Shown one piece after another: positions 46,073 to 54,744 of a stretch of 64,000 bases of DNA. The position numbers were made by a program, and so were the translations under genes. Within the stretch, counting starts at the first letter, position 1, and the number at the start of each line of letters is the position of its first letter. The notes below the pieces were generated by a model. It saw only the letters and a program-made list of their open reading frames with translations, was not told the DNA's origin and made no database searches. Source of the DNA: an uncultured Alphaproteobacteria bacterium (lineage in GTDB: Bacteria; Pseudomonadota; Alphaproteobacteria; Rs-D84); contig CATOOF010000001.1 of the NCBI GenBank assembly GCA_951801825.1, positions 134,936 through 198,935 of the forward strand, given 5' to 3'.

Positions 46073-48547
46073 ATGGCATTAAAACCCAGAACCCGCCGCA
46101 GAATTTTATACACCGTCGGTGCGTTTGTCGCAATATTGGCAATCGCGGTCGTTGTTATTCCGCCAATGTTTACATTAAACCGTCTGAAACCAAAACTGGA
46201 ATCCGCAATCAGCGCCCAAACCGGTGTCGAGGCGACAATCCGCGGCGATGTACATTTCAGCCTGCTGGGGGCGGCAACAATTGTTGCCCGCGACATAATC
46301 GTCCCTGACGGTCGCATCGGGGCGGCGGCGTTCCGCGTTCCGTTAAGCGCACTGTTTGCGCCTGAACAGGCACGCCTTGGCGGGCGCATTGCCATATATG
46401 ACGCGGCGGTAAAGATAACGCGCCTGGTGCCGGTTGCACCGCAATATGACATCGAACTGCATAACTGCGCGGTTGATTTCCTGGGCAAGGAATACCGGAT
46501 AATCGACGGCATAATCGGCCAGGGCGAACTAAAGGCCACCGTCCGAACGGACCAGCATAAATACGATGTAACGCTGAACGGGGACGAAATATTTGTGGCA
46601 AACAAAAACAATAATCTTGTGATTTTGGGGAACCTGACCACGGGGGGCGGTGCACGCGGAACAATGTCGCTGCAGACAGACAACATAAACCGCATGTTTG
46701 AATTCAGCGAACCAAAAATCCCGGGACTGATTGACCTGGAAATGAAATTTGATTGGGACGGCGGATACGGCGTGCGTTTTTCAGACATACGCGCCAACAA
46801 CTTTACCGGAAACATTTACCTGGCGCCCGACGGCCGGCGCAGTATAGAAATATCATCAGATGATGCAACATTTGACTTTTCATTCCTGTTACAGCCCACC
46901 AATATAATTCAGGAAACATCGTTTAATCTGAATCTGCGCGGCAACCTAAAGATTGGCGACAAAGTATTTTCCCGATTGATTATTTTGGCGGCGGCATCCG
47001 ACGGCACATTAAACATTGAAAAAATAGTGGCGGACGACACCGTCATTTCCGGCGGAACAATAACCGCATCCGGCGCCCAGGATTTAAATATTTCCACAAA
47101 AATAAACAACCATATTGCCCGGTGCGTCTTCTCTGGAACGCCCCAGTCGTGGACATGCAGAAATTTTTCATACCGCGGCATGAACGGCGACATTTCTGTC
47201 AAAAATGATACATTCGACATATCGCTGACATCCGACGCAATGATGCCCGACGACACGGAAATACAATCTATAATTGCAAGATTTGGCATGCGCGGAACAA
47301 TAGAATTCATATTTGCAGACGCGGCCGGAACACTGTTTATAGAAGGCCCGGCCATGCGTCCCGAATTTAAATTTGCACGTGACAAAACACTGTCCTGGAT
47401 GCGCGGAGAGATTGCATTTATTCCCGAATTTATGAAGGATGAAATCGGCGATTTCGCACTAAGCGGCGACCGCGTCACATTCCGCCCGCACAGTGGGCGC
47501 TGGGAATTAACAACCCAGGGCGACGCATTTGTTATATCGGGCCACAGCCTGCACGACTGGTTTCCCAACCTGGATTTGCGTGCGGTTGCAAACGGCGAAT
47601 ACTTCATATCTGGACTGCGACGCGGGGATGCAATATCAAATTTGACCATACGCGCACTGGGTCACGAATTCACAGGAACCGTTTCTGGCAAAAACATAAC
47701 ACTGCAGACAGACACGCTTAATCTAGATTCATTCATAGACCAAGGATTTTTGGATAACTATGACGAGATGGAGTTCCTGACCGACGCGCCCATAATGCTG
47801 CCATTTGGTATAAATGCGAACATAGCCCTGCGTGCGGACCATCTGATTTACAACGGCAACGAATACAATAATTTTATATACAGCCTAAAACCAGACACCC
47901 AGACATATTCAATAACCGACCATGCACGCGGCAACTTGCTGGCAATAATTACAAAAAACAAAAAGGAATACGATATATCCATCCAGGCCAGCAACTTTAA
48001 ACTGGGCGGGGCGCTGTTGTCAGACGCGATGGCACTTAACGTATCGAATACACGCATCACCGGCGAGGCAGAAATGCACACCTCTGGCCAGATTGCGCAC
48101 GACATCGCATACAACATGGCCGGCAACATTGACGCGGTATTCTCAGGCGGCCAAATAGACGGCATCGGGGTTGATGAATTTTACGCCGCGGCCGCGGATA
48201 TAACGACGCTGAATGCGGAATTTGCAATCGCGCGTGCATTGGACGGCGGCCGTTCGGCGTTAAAAGAAATGCATGTTGTCGGCGAATTTGCAGGCCGCGA
48301 TTTCACAACAACGGCACCGCTGGAAATATCAATGCGCCACGCATCTGCAACGGGCGCCCTGGAAATAAACGAGGGCCGGATGCGTGCAAACATTGCATTG
48401 ACACTGCGCGGCACATCCCCCAGTCCCGTGCAAATATCGGTGGAAATTCTGCCCGGGGGGACACGGCGTTACTCGCTGTCTGAAATAATGAAAAATTTTG
48501 ATGCGTCGTTCATGCGTGAATTTATTGCAACACATCCAAAGTTCTAG
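46073..48547 (+). CDS. AsmA-family protein
   Basis: This is a large inner-membrane-anchored periplasmic protein of the AsmA group, implicated in phospholipid transport to the outer membrane. The start at 46073 has AAGGAAAGAG upstream. The N-terminus is basic with one membrane helix (ILYTVGAFVAILAIAVVVI), then the AsmA signature LKPKLESAISAQTGVEATIRGDV. The rest is beta-rich, repeating throughout ~824 aa, ending with an AsmA_2-like region (ARALDGGRSALKEMHVVGEFAGR). It is convergent with the 48544 gene (4-base overlap). Confidence 0.85.
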   Translation: MALKPRTRRRILYTVGAFVAILAIAVVVIPPMFTLNRLKPKLESAISAQTGVEATIRGDVHFSLLGAATIVARDIIVPDGRIGAAAFRVPLSALFAPEQARLGGRIAIYDAAVKITRLVPVAPQYDIELHNCAVDFLGKEYRIIDGIIGQGELKATVRTDQHKYDVTLNGDEIFVANKNNNLVILGNLTTGGGARGTMSLQTDNINRMFEFSEPKIPGLIDLEMKFDWDGGYGVRFSDIRANNFTGNIYLAPDGRRSIEISSDDATFDFSFLLQPTNIIQETSFNLNLRGNLKIGDKVFSRLIILAAASDGTLNIEKIVADDTVISGGTITASGAQDLNISTKINNHIARCVFSGTPQSWTCRNFSYRGMNGDISVKNDTFDISLTSDAMMPDDTEIQSIIARFGMRGTIEFIFADAAGTLFIEGPAMRPEFKFARDKTLSWMRGEIAFIPEFMKDEIGDFALSGDRVTFRPHSGRWELTTQGDAFVISGHSLHDWFPNLDLRAVANGEYFISGLRRGDAISNLTIRALGHEFTGTVSGKNITLQTDTLNLDSFIDQGFLDNYDEMEFLTDAPIMLPFGINANIALRADHLIYNGNEYNNFIYSLKPDTQTYSITDHARGNLLAIITKNKKEYDISIQASNFKLGGALLSDAMALNVSNTRITGEAEMHTSGQIAHDIAYNMAGNIDAVFSGGQIDGIGVDEFYAAAADITTLNAEFAIARALDGGRSALKEMHVVGEFAGRDFTTTAPLEISMRHASATGALEINEGRMRANIALTLRGTSPSPVQISVEILPGGTRRYSLSEIMKNFDASFMREFIATHPKF

Positions 48548-48906
48548 CGCACCTCACGCATATTTACCGCGCGCATAAACGCCCGGCGTGATATCGCAGC
48601 ACCGGTTGCGTCCGCATAATACATAAACCGTCCAATACGAACACAGTGATATCCATCCGCATAAAACTTTATACCGCGCTGGGCCCGCAACAGGGTCTTG
48701 CTGTGCCCTATCAGGTCTGCACGCCGCCCGCGCAGCATGTCTGACGCCGCGCCGAATATTCCGCGCATATTGTATGGCGCATACAACAGCCCACCGCGTT
48801 TTACCAGACGAGACATGTTATACTTTTCGCCCCCCATGGCCAGCGCCTGCGACTGATACGGACTAAGGTTCAACATACGGGATAATTTTTCTATCTGCGG
48901 ATTCAT
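48544..48906 (-). CDS. Unknown protein, 120 aa
   Basis: I do not recognise it. It is basic, without signal peptide or membrane helix, and has a compact C-terminal part (GIKFYADGYHCVRIGRFMYYADATGAAISRRAFMRAVNM) that looks like a small beta-rich domain. AGAAGAAATATG gives a fair ribosome site. The last four bases overlap the asmA stop on the opposite strand. Confidence 0.62.
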   Translation of the reverse strand: MNPQIEKLSRMLNLSPYQSQALAMGGEKYNMSRLVKRGGLLYAPYNMRGIFGAASDMLRGRRADLIGHSKTLLRAQRGIKFYADGYHCVRIGRFMYYADATGAAISRRAFMRAVNMREVR

Positions 48907-48978
48907 ATTTCTTCTCCATATATAAAATTATATATGGGAAAAAAAGGTTGTTAATAGGTTTGATTTCTTAAACAAAGA

Positions 48979-49014
48979 CACCCGCCGTTGGGCGGGCGCC
49001 AAACAAAGCGGGTG
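48979..49014 (-). other. Two mutually exclusive hairpins downstream of aspS
   Basis: CACCCGC (48979-48985) can pair with GCGGGTG (49008-49014), or CCCGCC (48981-48986) with GGCGGG (48991-48996). They cannot coexist. No T-run follows on the minus strand, so this may be a weak terminator or an mRNA 3' structure of aspS. Confidence 0.4.
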
Positions 49015-49021
49015 TTGTTAA

Positions 49022-50779
49022 TTAACCCTTTTTGCGAACCTGTATGTGAACTTCTCGCAGTTGCTGCTCGGTTACCTCACGCGGGGCGCCCAGCATTAAA
49101 TCCTGGCCGCGCTGGTTGGTTGGGAACGCAACCACCGCACGCAGGTTGTCCTCGCCCAGCATAATCTGAATCAATCGGTCAATACCGAACGCACATCCAC
49201 CGTGGGGCGGCGCACCATACTGAAACGCGGCATACATTCCACCGAATTTTGCCTTTACGTCATCTTCGCCGTACCCGGCGATTTCAAATGCACGCACCAT
49301 CGTCTCCGGATTATAGTTGCGCAGACCGCCACTGCATATTTCGGCGCCGTTCAACACCATGTCGAACTGGTTCGCCTTGATGGACAACGGGTCGTCCTTG
49401 TCCAGTTCGCCGCGCGGCAGCGAGAACGGATTATGTCCAAAATCAATCGCACCCGTTTCTTCGTTAAGTTCATAGAACGGAAACTCTTCTACCCAGCACA
49501 GGCGGAATTCTTTTTCATCTATCAACCCCAAATCCTGGCCCAGTTTGATGCGCAGCTTGCCCGCCGCCTTGGCCGCGGCGTCGCGTGTGTCGCATACAAA
49601 GAACAGTGTTGAACCATCCCCTGCAATTTTGCGCAGGCTGTCAATCCGTCCCTGGTCCAGTTTTTTTGCCACCGGGCCTTTTGCCTCTTGTCCGAATACG
49701 ATATAGCCCAATCCGCCCAGCCCCAGTTCCTTTACCGCGTAATCGCCCAGCTTATCAAACCAGCTACGCGGTTTATCGGCGGACGCCGGCGCCGGAATCG
49801 CACGTACAACCGCACCATTTTCAATCGCGTTTGCAAAAATTCCGAAATCAGATCCGCGGAATATTTCCGTCACATCTGAAATTTCAATCGGATTGCGCAA
49901 ATCAGGTTTGTCACATCCATATTTCAGCATGGCCTCATCATAGGGGATATGCGGAATTTCGGGATGAATTTTTGCACCCGGTACAAATTCGCGAATAAGC
50001 GCCGGAATAAGCTCGTTCCCGACCGCCTGAATGTCTTTTAAGTCAACAAAAGACATTTCCAAGTCCAGCTGATAAAACTCCAGCAGTCTGTCCGCACGCA
50101 GGTCTTCGTCACGAAAACACGGCGCGATTTGAAAATAACGGTCAAACCCCGCAATCTGCAACAACTGCTTAAACTGCTGCGGCGCCTGGGGCAGCGCGTA
50201 AAACATACCGTGATGATGACGCGACGGAACGATATAGTCGCGCGCGCCCTCTGGGCTGGACACGGTCAAAATAGGTGTCTGAAATTCCGAAAAGCCCATA
50301 TCCCACATTTTATCGCGTAAAAATTTCATAACGCGGTTGCGGAATAAAATATTATTGTGCAACGACTCGCGGCGCAGGTCTATGTAACGATGTTTCAGAC
50401 GCAAATCTTCGGCCACGGTGTCGTCATCGCCAAACACCTGGAACGGCAACACGTCCGCATTGGTTAATACTTCGAACTTATCTGCCTTGATTTCAATTCC
50501 GCCCGTTGGAATTTTATCGTTAACCGCGGCCGGATCACGGGCGACAACCGTTCCGGTAATAGTGATTACTGATTCCGGGCGCACACGTTCCAGCGCATCG
50601 TCGCCGCCGTCAAACACAATCTGTGTCATTCCGTAATTGTCGCGCAAATCGATAAACAACAGCGAACCGTGGTCGCGCTTGCGATGAACCCATCCCGACA
50701 GCGTAACCTTCTCGCCTACGTTGGCAGCGCACAATTCCCCGCATGTATGCGTTCTATATTTTGATTTAAGTGATAACAT
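49022..50779 (-). CDS. aspS: Aspartyl-tRNA synthetase
   Basis: This class IIb synthetase charges tRNA-Asp and, if non-discriminating, tRNA-Asn. The N-terminal OB fold binds the anticodon (KVTLSGWVHRKRDHGSLLFIDLRD). The core has motif 2 FRDEDLRADRLLEFYQLDLEMSF, the bacterial insertion (~300-420), and motif 3 PPHGGCAFGIDRLIQIMLG. The 585-aa length is normal. It is preceded by a ~139-base leader with a T-box-like element and a good promoter; AAGGG lies seven bases before the ATG. Confidence 0.96.
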   Translation of the reverse strand: MLSLKSKYRTHTCGELCAANVGEKVTLSGWVHRKRDHGSLLFIDLRDNYGMTQIVFDGGDDALERVRPESVITITGTVVARDPAAVNDKIPTGGIEIKADKFEVLTNADVLPFQVFGDDDTVAEDLRLKHRYIDLRRESLHNNILFRNRVMKFLRDKMWDMGFSEFQTPILTVSSPEGARDYIVPSRHHHGMFYALPQAPQQFKQLLQIAGFDRYFQIAPCFRDEDLRADRLLEFYQLDLEMSFVDLKDIQAVGNELIPALIREFVPGAKIHPEIPHIPYDEAMLKYGCDKPDLRNPIEISDVTEIFRGSDFGIFANAIENGAVVRAIPAPASADKPRSWFDKLGDYAVKELGLGGLGYIVFGQEAKGPVAKKLDQGRIDSLRKIAGDGSTLFFVCDTRDAAAKAAGKLRIKLGQDLGLIDEKEFRLCWVEEFPFYELNEETGAIDFGHNPFSLPRGELDKDDPLSIKANQFDMVLNGAEICSGGLRNYNPETMVRAFEIAGYGEDDVKAKFGGMYAAFQYGAPPHGGCAFGIDRLIQIMLGEDNLRAVVAFPTNQRGQDLMLGAPREVTEQQLREVHIQVRKKG

Positions 50780-50918
50780 TTTGGTCCCTTTTAAGAATTA
50801 TATCGGGGGCGCAAAGATTTTTCCCGCGCGGTGCCACCCCGTCTTGTAACTTATGTGTATCATGCATGGTCCGCTCTATGGTTGTCAGTCACTTCATCAC
50901 GGCATACTGCATATTCTG
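50780..50918 (-). promoter_or_regulatory. T-box-like leader of aspS
   Basis: Reading the minus strand, GGGGTGGCACCGCG (50840-50827) matches the T-box consensus AGGGTGGNACCGCG at all but the first base. The variable N is C, which would pair with discriminator G73 of tRNA-Asp. Upstream, TATG (50913-50910) pairs with CATA (50855-50852) and ATGC (50905-50902) with GCAT (50865-50862), leaving an internal loop with GAT, an Asp codon, on its 3' side at 50861-50859, where a specifier belongs. CGGGG (50841-50837) can pair with CCCCG (50808-50804). No U-run follows, so control might be translational. T-boxes are very unusual in alphaproteobacteria. Confidence 0.6.
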
Positions 50919-50924
50919 GGACAT

Positions 50925-50952
50925 ATTATAAACAAAAAAAATGGTGCTTCAA
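50925..50952 (-). promoter_or_regulatory. aspS promoter
   Basis: TTGAAG, a 16-base spacer and a perfect TATAAT place transcription start near 50918, giving the leader described. It directly follows the terminator of the upstream lipoprotein gene. Confidence 0.75.
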
Positions 50953-50956
50953 CAAT

Positions 50957-50981
50957 AAAATCCCGCAACCATGTGCGGGAT
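50957..50981 (-). terminator. Terminator after the Slam-type lipoprotein gene
   Basis: AATCCCGCA and TGCGGGATT pair around a six-base loop, with TTTTATT following on the minus strand. Confidence 0.8.
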
Positions 50982-50992
50982 TCTGCCCAAGC

Positions 50993-51868
50993 TTATTGAC
51001 GGATTCCACCGAATGCGCCGTCAAATTCCACCTCTCGGCCGACGGTTTTGTCGTGCGCCTCAAATCCCACACGGTATACAACCTCTGTCGGGTCGCCTGC
51101 ATCGCCATAAAACTTTTTTGAATAATAGGTATCATTCAAATTGTTTTTCATGGCCTCTGTTACCATAAACTCGGGTGCAATATTTCCACCGCCAGACAAA
51201 CTGATACTGGCGTCGGTGGCGCCGCCGTTTTTCACAATTACGTTATACCACGGATTTTCCGCCTGGGAAAAATTCATCGTCAGCGTGTTATTGCCCGCGG
51301 CATCAAAAACCAGTGTCGCATCATCAACCTGTGTTATTTTGTTAACAACTTTTCCTGGGGTTTCCACCTCAACGTATGCGACCGCGGTTCCCTTGTATGT
51401 TGCATCCTTTACGTTGGGTGTTTTGATTTCATTAAGCGCGTTTCCACCGGTAAACACATAAAAATCACGTTCGGTTGAATCCGGCTCCAGCTCGGTTTCC
51501 ATTGCATACCCAAAATCAGCATACTGTAATCCCGCCTTTTTCCCCAGCGTTGCAAGATTTATAGTTTCAGTCTTGTTGGTCTCTTTGTAAACATATTCGT
51601 TGGCGCCCGTACGGTTATACGTCTTGTTGTCACGAACTATTTTTTCAATATTGCCGGCATTGTCTATTGTAAACGTGAACACATCCGCGCTGTTTCCGAT
51701 AACAGACGCCGTTCCGGCGGGGCTGTTCCATGACTGAGCTGACGCGGGCATAACAATTGCGGGTGCAACCGGCTCAGGTATTATATCAGCGGGCCTGCTG
51801 TGATGACTGCCGCCGTCATTACACGCCCCCAGCACCAGCGCCCCCGTTAAAATAAGATATTTTTTCAT
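50993..51868 (-). CDS. Putative Slam-dependent surface lipoprotein
   Basis: The lipobox LVLGAC is followed by NDGGSHHSRP, a polar linker and a ~200-residue beta-rich domain. LQYADFGYAMETE and later GTAVAYVEVETPG resemble the TbpB-like barrel of surface lipoproteins delivered by Slam (Y-x-D-F-G-Y is a recurring motif there). The gene lies 20 bases downstream of a Slam homologue. A second protein at 63229 shares the C...DGG..H.SRP start and the DFG motif. The ligand (metal, heme, host protein, adhesin) cannot be told from sequence. Confidence 0.75.
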   Translation of the reverse strand: MKKYLILTGALVLGACNDGGSHHSRPADIIPEPVAPAIVMPASAQSWNSPAGTASVIGNSADVFTFTIDNAGNIEKIVRDNKTYNRTGANEYVYKETNKTETINLATLGKKAGLQYADFGYAMETELEPDSTERDFYVFTGGNALNEIKTPNVKDATYKGTAVAYVEVETPGKVVNKITQVDDATLVFDAAGNNTLTMNFSQAENPWYNVIVKNGGATDASISLSGGGNIAPEFMVTEAMKNNLNDTYYSKKFYGDAGDPTEVVYRVGFEAHDKTVGREVEFDGAFGGIRQ

Positions 51869-51888
51869 CTTTTTCCCCCTTGGTTAAA

Positions 51889-53214
51889 TTAAAACCTTTG
51901 TTGCATTATAAACTCTATGGCGGTCTTGTCAAACTCTCGTTGCCATATATTTGATTCACGCCGCGTATAACTGACCGTTATTGCAGGAACAAACCCCCAC
52001 AGGTCCAGTTTATTGTTAGACACCGACACCGAATAGCGCCGTGTAAAATCATTCTCTGTTATCCGGGTCATAATGTTGTTCTTTACAGCCCAGCGCGGTG
52101 CGTCATACAGGCTCCAATAAATTCCGGGCTCTGCGTAAACATGAAATCCCCAGGGCAGCTCCATCCCCAGCCCCACGGCGGCCGACGGCTGCCAATAAGA
52201 ATACATTGCGCGGGACGCGGCCTCACGCGTGATGCCTGTACGCATAACTATATAAACACGCGCATTGAAAGAATACAACAGGCGCATATTCGCAGAATAT
52301 GTCTGTCCCGACAGCAGGTCATCAAATTCATCATATGTATTTTCCATAAACCGCAGGTACAGCCCCGCCGACAGCCGCCGCGAAAAATCATAATTTGTAT
52401 CCATTCGCAAACCGGCCGCCCAGTTATACCGTTCCCACCCGTACCAGCGCCGCGCCGCCACCGCACCGACCCAGACATCGCCGCGGCCCCACACGTATCG
52501 CGGCCCCGAAGACACCGACAGATACAAATCGTCGTAATCATGCTTGTCATAAATATTGGAATAAATATTCGCATCGGATTTCCAACGCCAGTGCTCGGAT
52601 AATTTAAACTCGTAATCAGCGCCGATTGAAAGATTTGCGCCGACGGCGGATTCCGGCGCATCCAGCGTCCGACACATCAGACCGAAAATTGTCATGACGC
52701 ATTCTTCGCCGCTGGCGGCATTATTAATATTATTGTCCGGGGCGGCGCCAAAATTAAACCAGATGTTCCAGTTCTTGTTTTTTCGCACGACATACCGATA
52801 ATAGTTCATCAGACGCCTTGCATCATCGTCCAAATCGCGCCCGGCCATTGCCAGACGCAGATGATAATCCGCACGCCGCCATTTTTTCTGGTGCATATAG
52901 CACACCGCCAGTTCAAATCGCACGCGTGCCAGACCCGGATTTTCATCCAATAAATTTTGATATATTTTTATTGCGTCGTTTATATCGCCCTTTTTCTGTG
53001 CAATCTGGGCGACCAGGAATTTTCTTTCTATCTCCAGCGCGGGATTACCGGTATCCGGCATGTGTGATAATATCTGGGTGGCATTGTCAAAATCGCCGCG
53101 ACGAACCATATCGGCGGCGGCATGCATGGCCTGGGTTGCGGTCATTGTAACCTCGCGCGCGTCTGCCCCCAGCGCAATTATGCAAACAAACAAAATGGTA
53201 AAAAATCTGCGCAT
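51889..53214 (-). CDS. Slam-type surface lipoprotein assembly modifier (DUF560)
   Basis: This is an outer-membrane translocator of the Slam family. A signal peptide (1-19) precedes an N-terminal TPR domain (RRGDFDNATQILSHMP, DINDAIKIYQNLLDENPGLARVRFELAVCYMHQKKWRRADYHL). The C-terminal barrel (~140-441) starts IWFNFGAAPDNNINNA, the Slam signature region, and ends with a terminal Phe (EFIMQQRF). Slams move specific lipoproteins to the cell surface. The lipoprotein gene directly downstream is its likely cargo. Proven Slams are best known from Neisseria and Acinetobacter. Confidence 0.83.
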   Translation of the reverse strand: MRRFFTILFVCIIALGADAREVTMTATQAMHAAADMVRRGDFDNATQILSHMPDTGNPALEIERKFLVAQIAQKKGDINDAIKIYQNLLDENPGLARVRFELAVCYMHQKKWRRADYHLRLAMAGRDLDDDARRLMNYYRYVVRKNKNWNIWFNFGAAPDNNINNAASGEECVMTIFGLMCRTLDAPESAVGANLSIGADYEFKLSEHWRWKSDANIYSNIYDKHDYDDLYLSVSSGPRYVWGRGDVWVGAVAARRWYGWERYNWAAGLRMDTNYDFSRRLSAGLYLRFMENTYDEFDDLLSGQTYSANMRLLYSFNARVYIVMRTGITREAASRAMYSYWQPSAAVGLGMELPWGFHVYAEPGIYWSLYDAPRWAVKNNIMTRITENDFTRRYSVSVSNNKLDLWGFVPAITVSYTRRESNIWQREFDKTAIEFIMQQRF

Positions 53215-53271
53215 AAAGGAATGTTATAACACAGCGCGCCAAAATCAAACAATAATATACGGGAAATAATC

Positions 53272-53345
53272 TGGTGCCCTAAGCAAGAATCGGACTTGCG
53301 ACTCGTCCTTACCAAGGACGTGTTTTACCACTAGACTATTAGGGC
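53272..53345 (-). tRNA. tRNA-Thr (GGT)
   Basis: The acceptor stem GCCCTAA/TTAGGGC is perfect and CCA is encoded. The anticodon arm CGTCC-TTGGTAA-GGACG has anticodon GGT. The D-loop has TAGTGGTAAAA and the T-loop GTCCGATTC. It stands alone between the Slam gene and the 53400 gene. Confidence 0.95.
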
Positions 53346-53399
53346 ATGTGCCCGCTAATTATACGGGCACCACGCAAAAATGCAAGGATAAAATGCGCC

Positions 53400-53954
53400 C
53401 TATTCTATACAGCAGTTGACCGCATTTTTAACCCAGTTTTTCAGCCGCCCCACAGATGTTGGCGCCGGAGTATCTGCACTAACTGACGCGACTGTTTTTG
53501 CCGCCGCCTTCTTTTCCTTTGGCACGTACTTTAAATCGGCCGTCCCCTCCAGCATTCCAATATTCAGCCCCCAGAACACGCAATAGAGCTCATATGAATC
53601 ATCAAACAGCGAATATGCCAGTTCCCTGTCCCCCGCGGCCAGGGCCTTGGTCCCGACCTCGAACAGACGCATTGATGACGCCAACAGATGCTTAGAGATG
53701 CACCACACCTCCCCCTCGTACGAGGGTATGATTTTCTGCATCATGCGCTTGCGCATTTCGCGCACCTGGTTTATTTGGTCGTAAAATGCCGTCTTGCCCG
53801 TCTTGGCACCGGAAAACATCAGGTGTTCTTCTATGGATATTAGATTCATAATCCCAATGGACAAGTCCTGGTCCGACGACAGGTCTTTTGGATTTACCTT
53901 TTTCGCCGCATCTAGTTTTTCAACAAATTCCTTTACGTTTTTTATTTTTTGCAT
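53400..53954 (-). CDS. Unknown protein, 184 aa
   Basis: I do not recognise it. It is mostly helical, with no signal peptide. A likely start is the ATG at 53954 (MQKIKNVKEFVEKLDAAKK), eleven bases after AAGGAAAGGG; an upstream in-frame ATG is less likely. The middle (GIMNLISIEEHLMFSGAKTGK, REMRKRMMQKIIPSYEGEVW) looks like a helical bundle. The C-terminus is Ala/Pro-rich and ends with CC. It lies beside the divergent tandem ArsR regulator across an AT-rich 113-base gap, so its control by that regulator is conceivable. Confidence 0.7.
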   Translation of the reverse strand: MQKIKNVKEFVEKLDAAKKVNPKDLSSDQDLSIGIMNLISIEEHLMFSGAKTGKTAFYDQINQVREMRKRMMQKIIPSYEGEVWCISKHLLASSMRLFEVGTKALAAGDRELAYSLFDDSYELYCVFWGLNIGMLEGTADLKYVPKEKKAAAKTVASVSADTPAPTSVGRLKNWVKNAVNCCIE

Positions 53955-54067
53955 CCAAATTTCCCTTTCCTTATATAACAAAAACAATATATATTATATT
54001 TAATACATATTAAAATGTCAAATTATTTATTTGCCGACATACAAAATAATTGCTATCGTATCATATA

Positions 54068-54736
54068 ATGAACAACCAAACCGAACCCGTTGCCAGCATT
54101 AAACGCCCACTGCCCGCCGATATAATGTCGCGCGCATCGCGTGGGATTGCATACATATCGCATCCGCTGCGTCTGCGCATTTTGGAATATTTGGATGTAT
54201 ATGGCATGTCGTCGGTATCCGCGATTGCCCGCGCCACGAATACAGAACAAGTAATAATATCGCAACATCTGCGCAAAATGCGAGAGGCCAACCTGCTTCG
54301 GACACATCGCCGCGGAATCTTTGTTTATTATCAGATAAACGAGGAATACCCCGCCAGCATATTCGTCTGCCTGCGCAAATTATTCGGTCACATGACGGAC
54401 CAGTTAAAGTTTCTAAAAGACGATTACCGCGAAATTCTGCCGACGGATTATACAACCATGGCGGCCAACCGGATAAAGCTGTTTGCACATGCGGACAAGA
54501 TGCGCATCCTTGAATACCTGATGTATCGCGACACATCATGCGTTACAGATATCGCGTCCGGAACCGCACTGCCTCAGATAAAGGTTTCACAGTATCTAAA
54601 AAAACTCTCCGAAGATGGTTTTGTATCATCGCGCCGCGCGGGCAGATTTGTTTACTATTCAATAACGCCGGGCATACACCAGACGGCAATCGGTTGCATA
54701 CACAAACGGTTTGACGCCGTCGGCGACAAGTTTTAA
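54068..54736 (+). CDS. Regulator with two ArsR-like winged-helix domains
   Basis: Two similar winged-helix domains are joined in one chain: domain 1 (~24-95) with ISHPLRLRILEYLDVYGMSSVSAIARATN and SQHLRKMREANLL, and domain 2 (~135-205) with FAHADKMRILEYLMYRDTSCVTDIASGTA and SQYLKKLSEDGFV, each ending in a wing with YYQI or YYSI. ArsR proteins are normally one domain acting as a dimer; here the dimer may be built in one chain. Cys in domain 2 (SCVTD) could sense metal or redox. The start at 54068 gives 222 aa. Confidence 0.82.
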   Translation: MNNQTEPVASIKRPLPADIMSRASRGIAYISHPLRLRILEYLDVYGMSSVSAIARATNTEQVIISQHLRKMREANLLRTHRRGIFVYYQINEEYPASIFVCLRKLFGHMTDQLKFLKDDYREILPTDYTTMAANRIKLFAHADKMRILEYLMYRDTSCVTDIASGTALPQIKVSQYLKKLSEDGFVSSRRAGRFVYYSITPGIHQTAIGCIHKRFDAVGDKF

Positions 54737-54744
54737 AGCACTAT

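Noticed and set aside
48979-49014. Repeat-like CCCGCC/GCGGGTG sequences as a CRISPR or repeat element
   Set aside because: Only one pair of alternative hairpins is present with no unit repetition.
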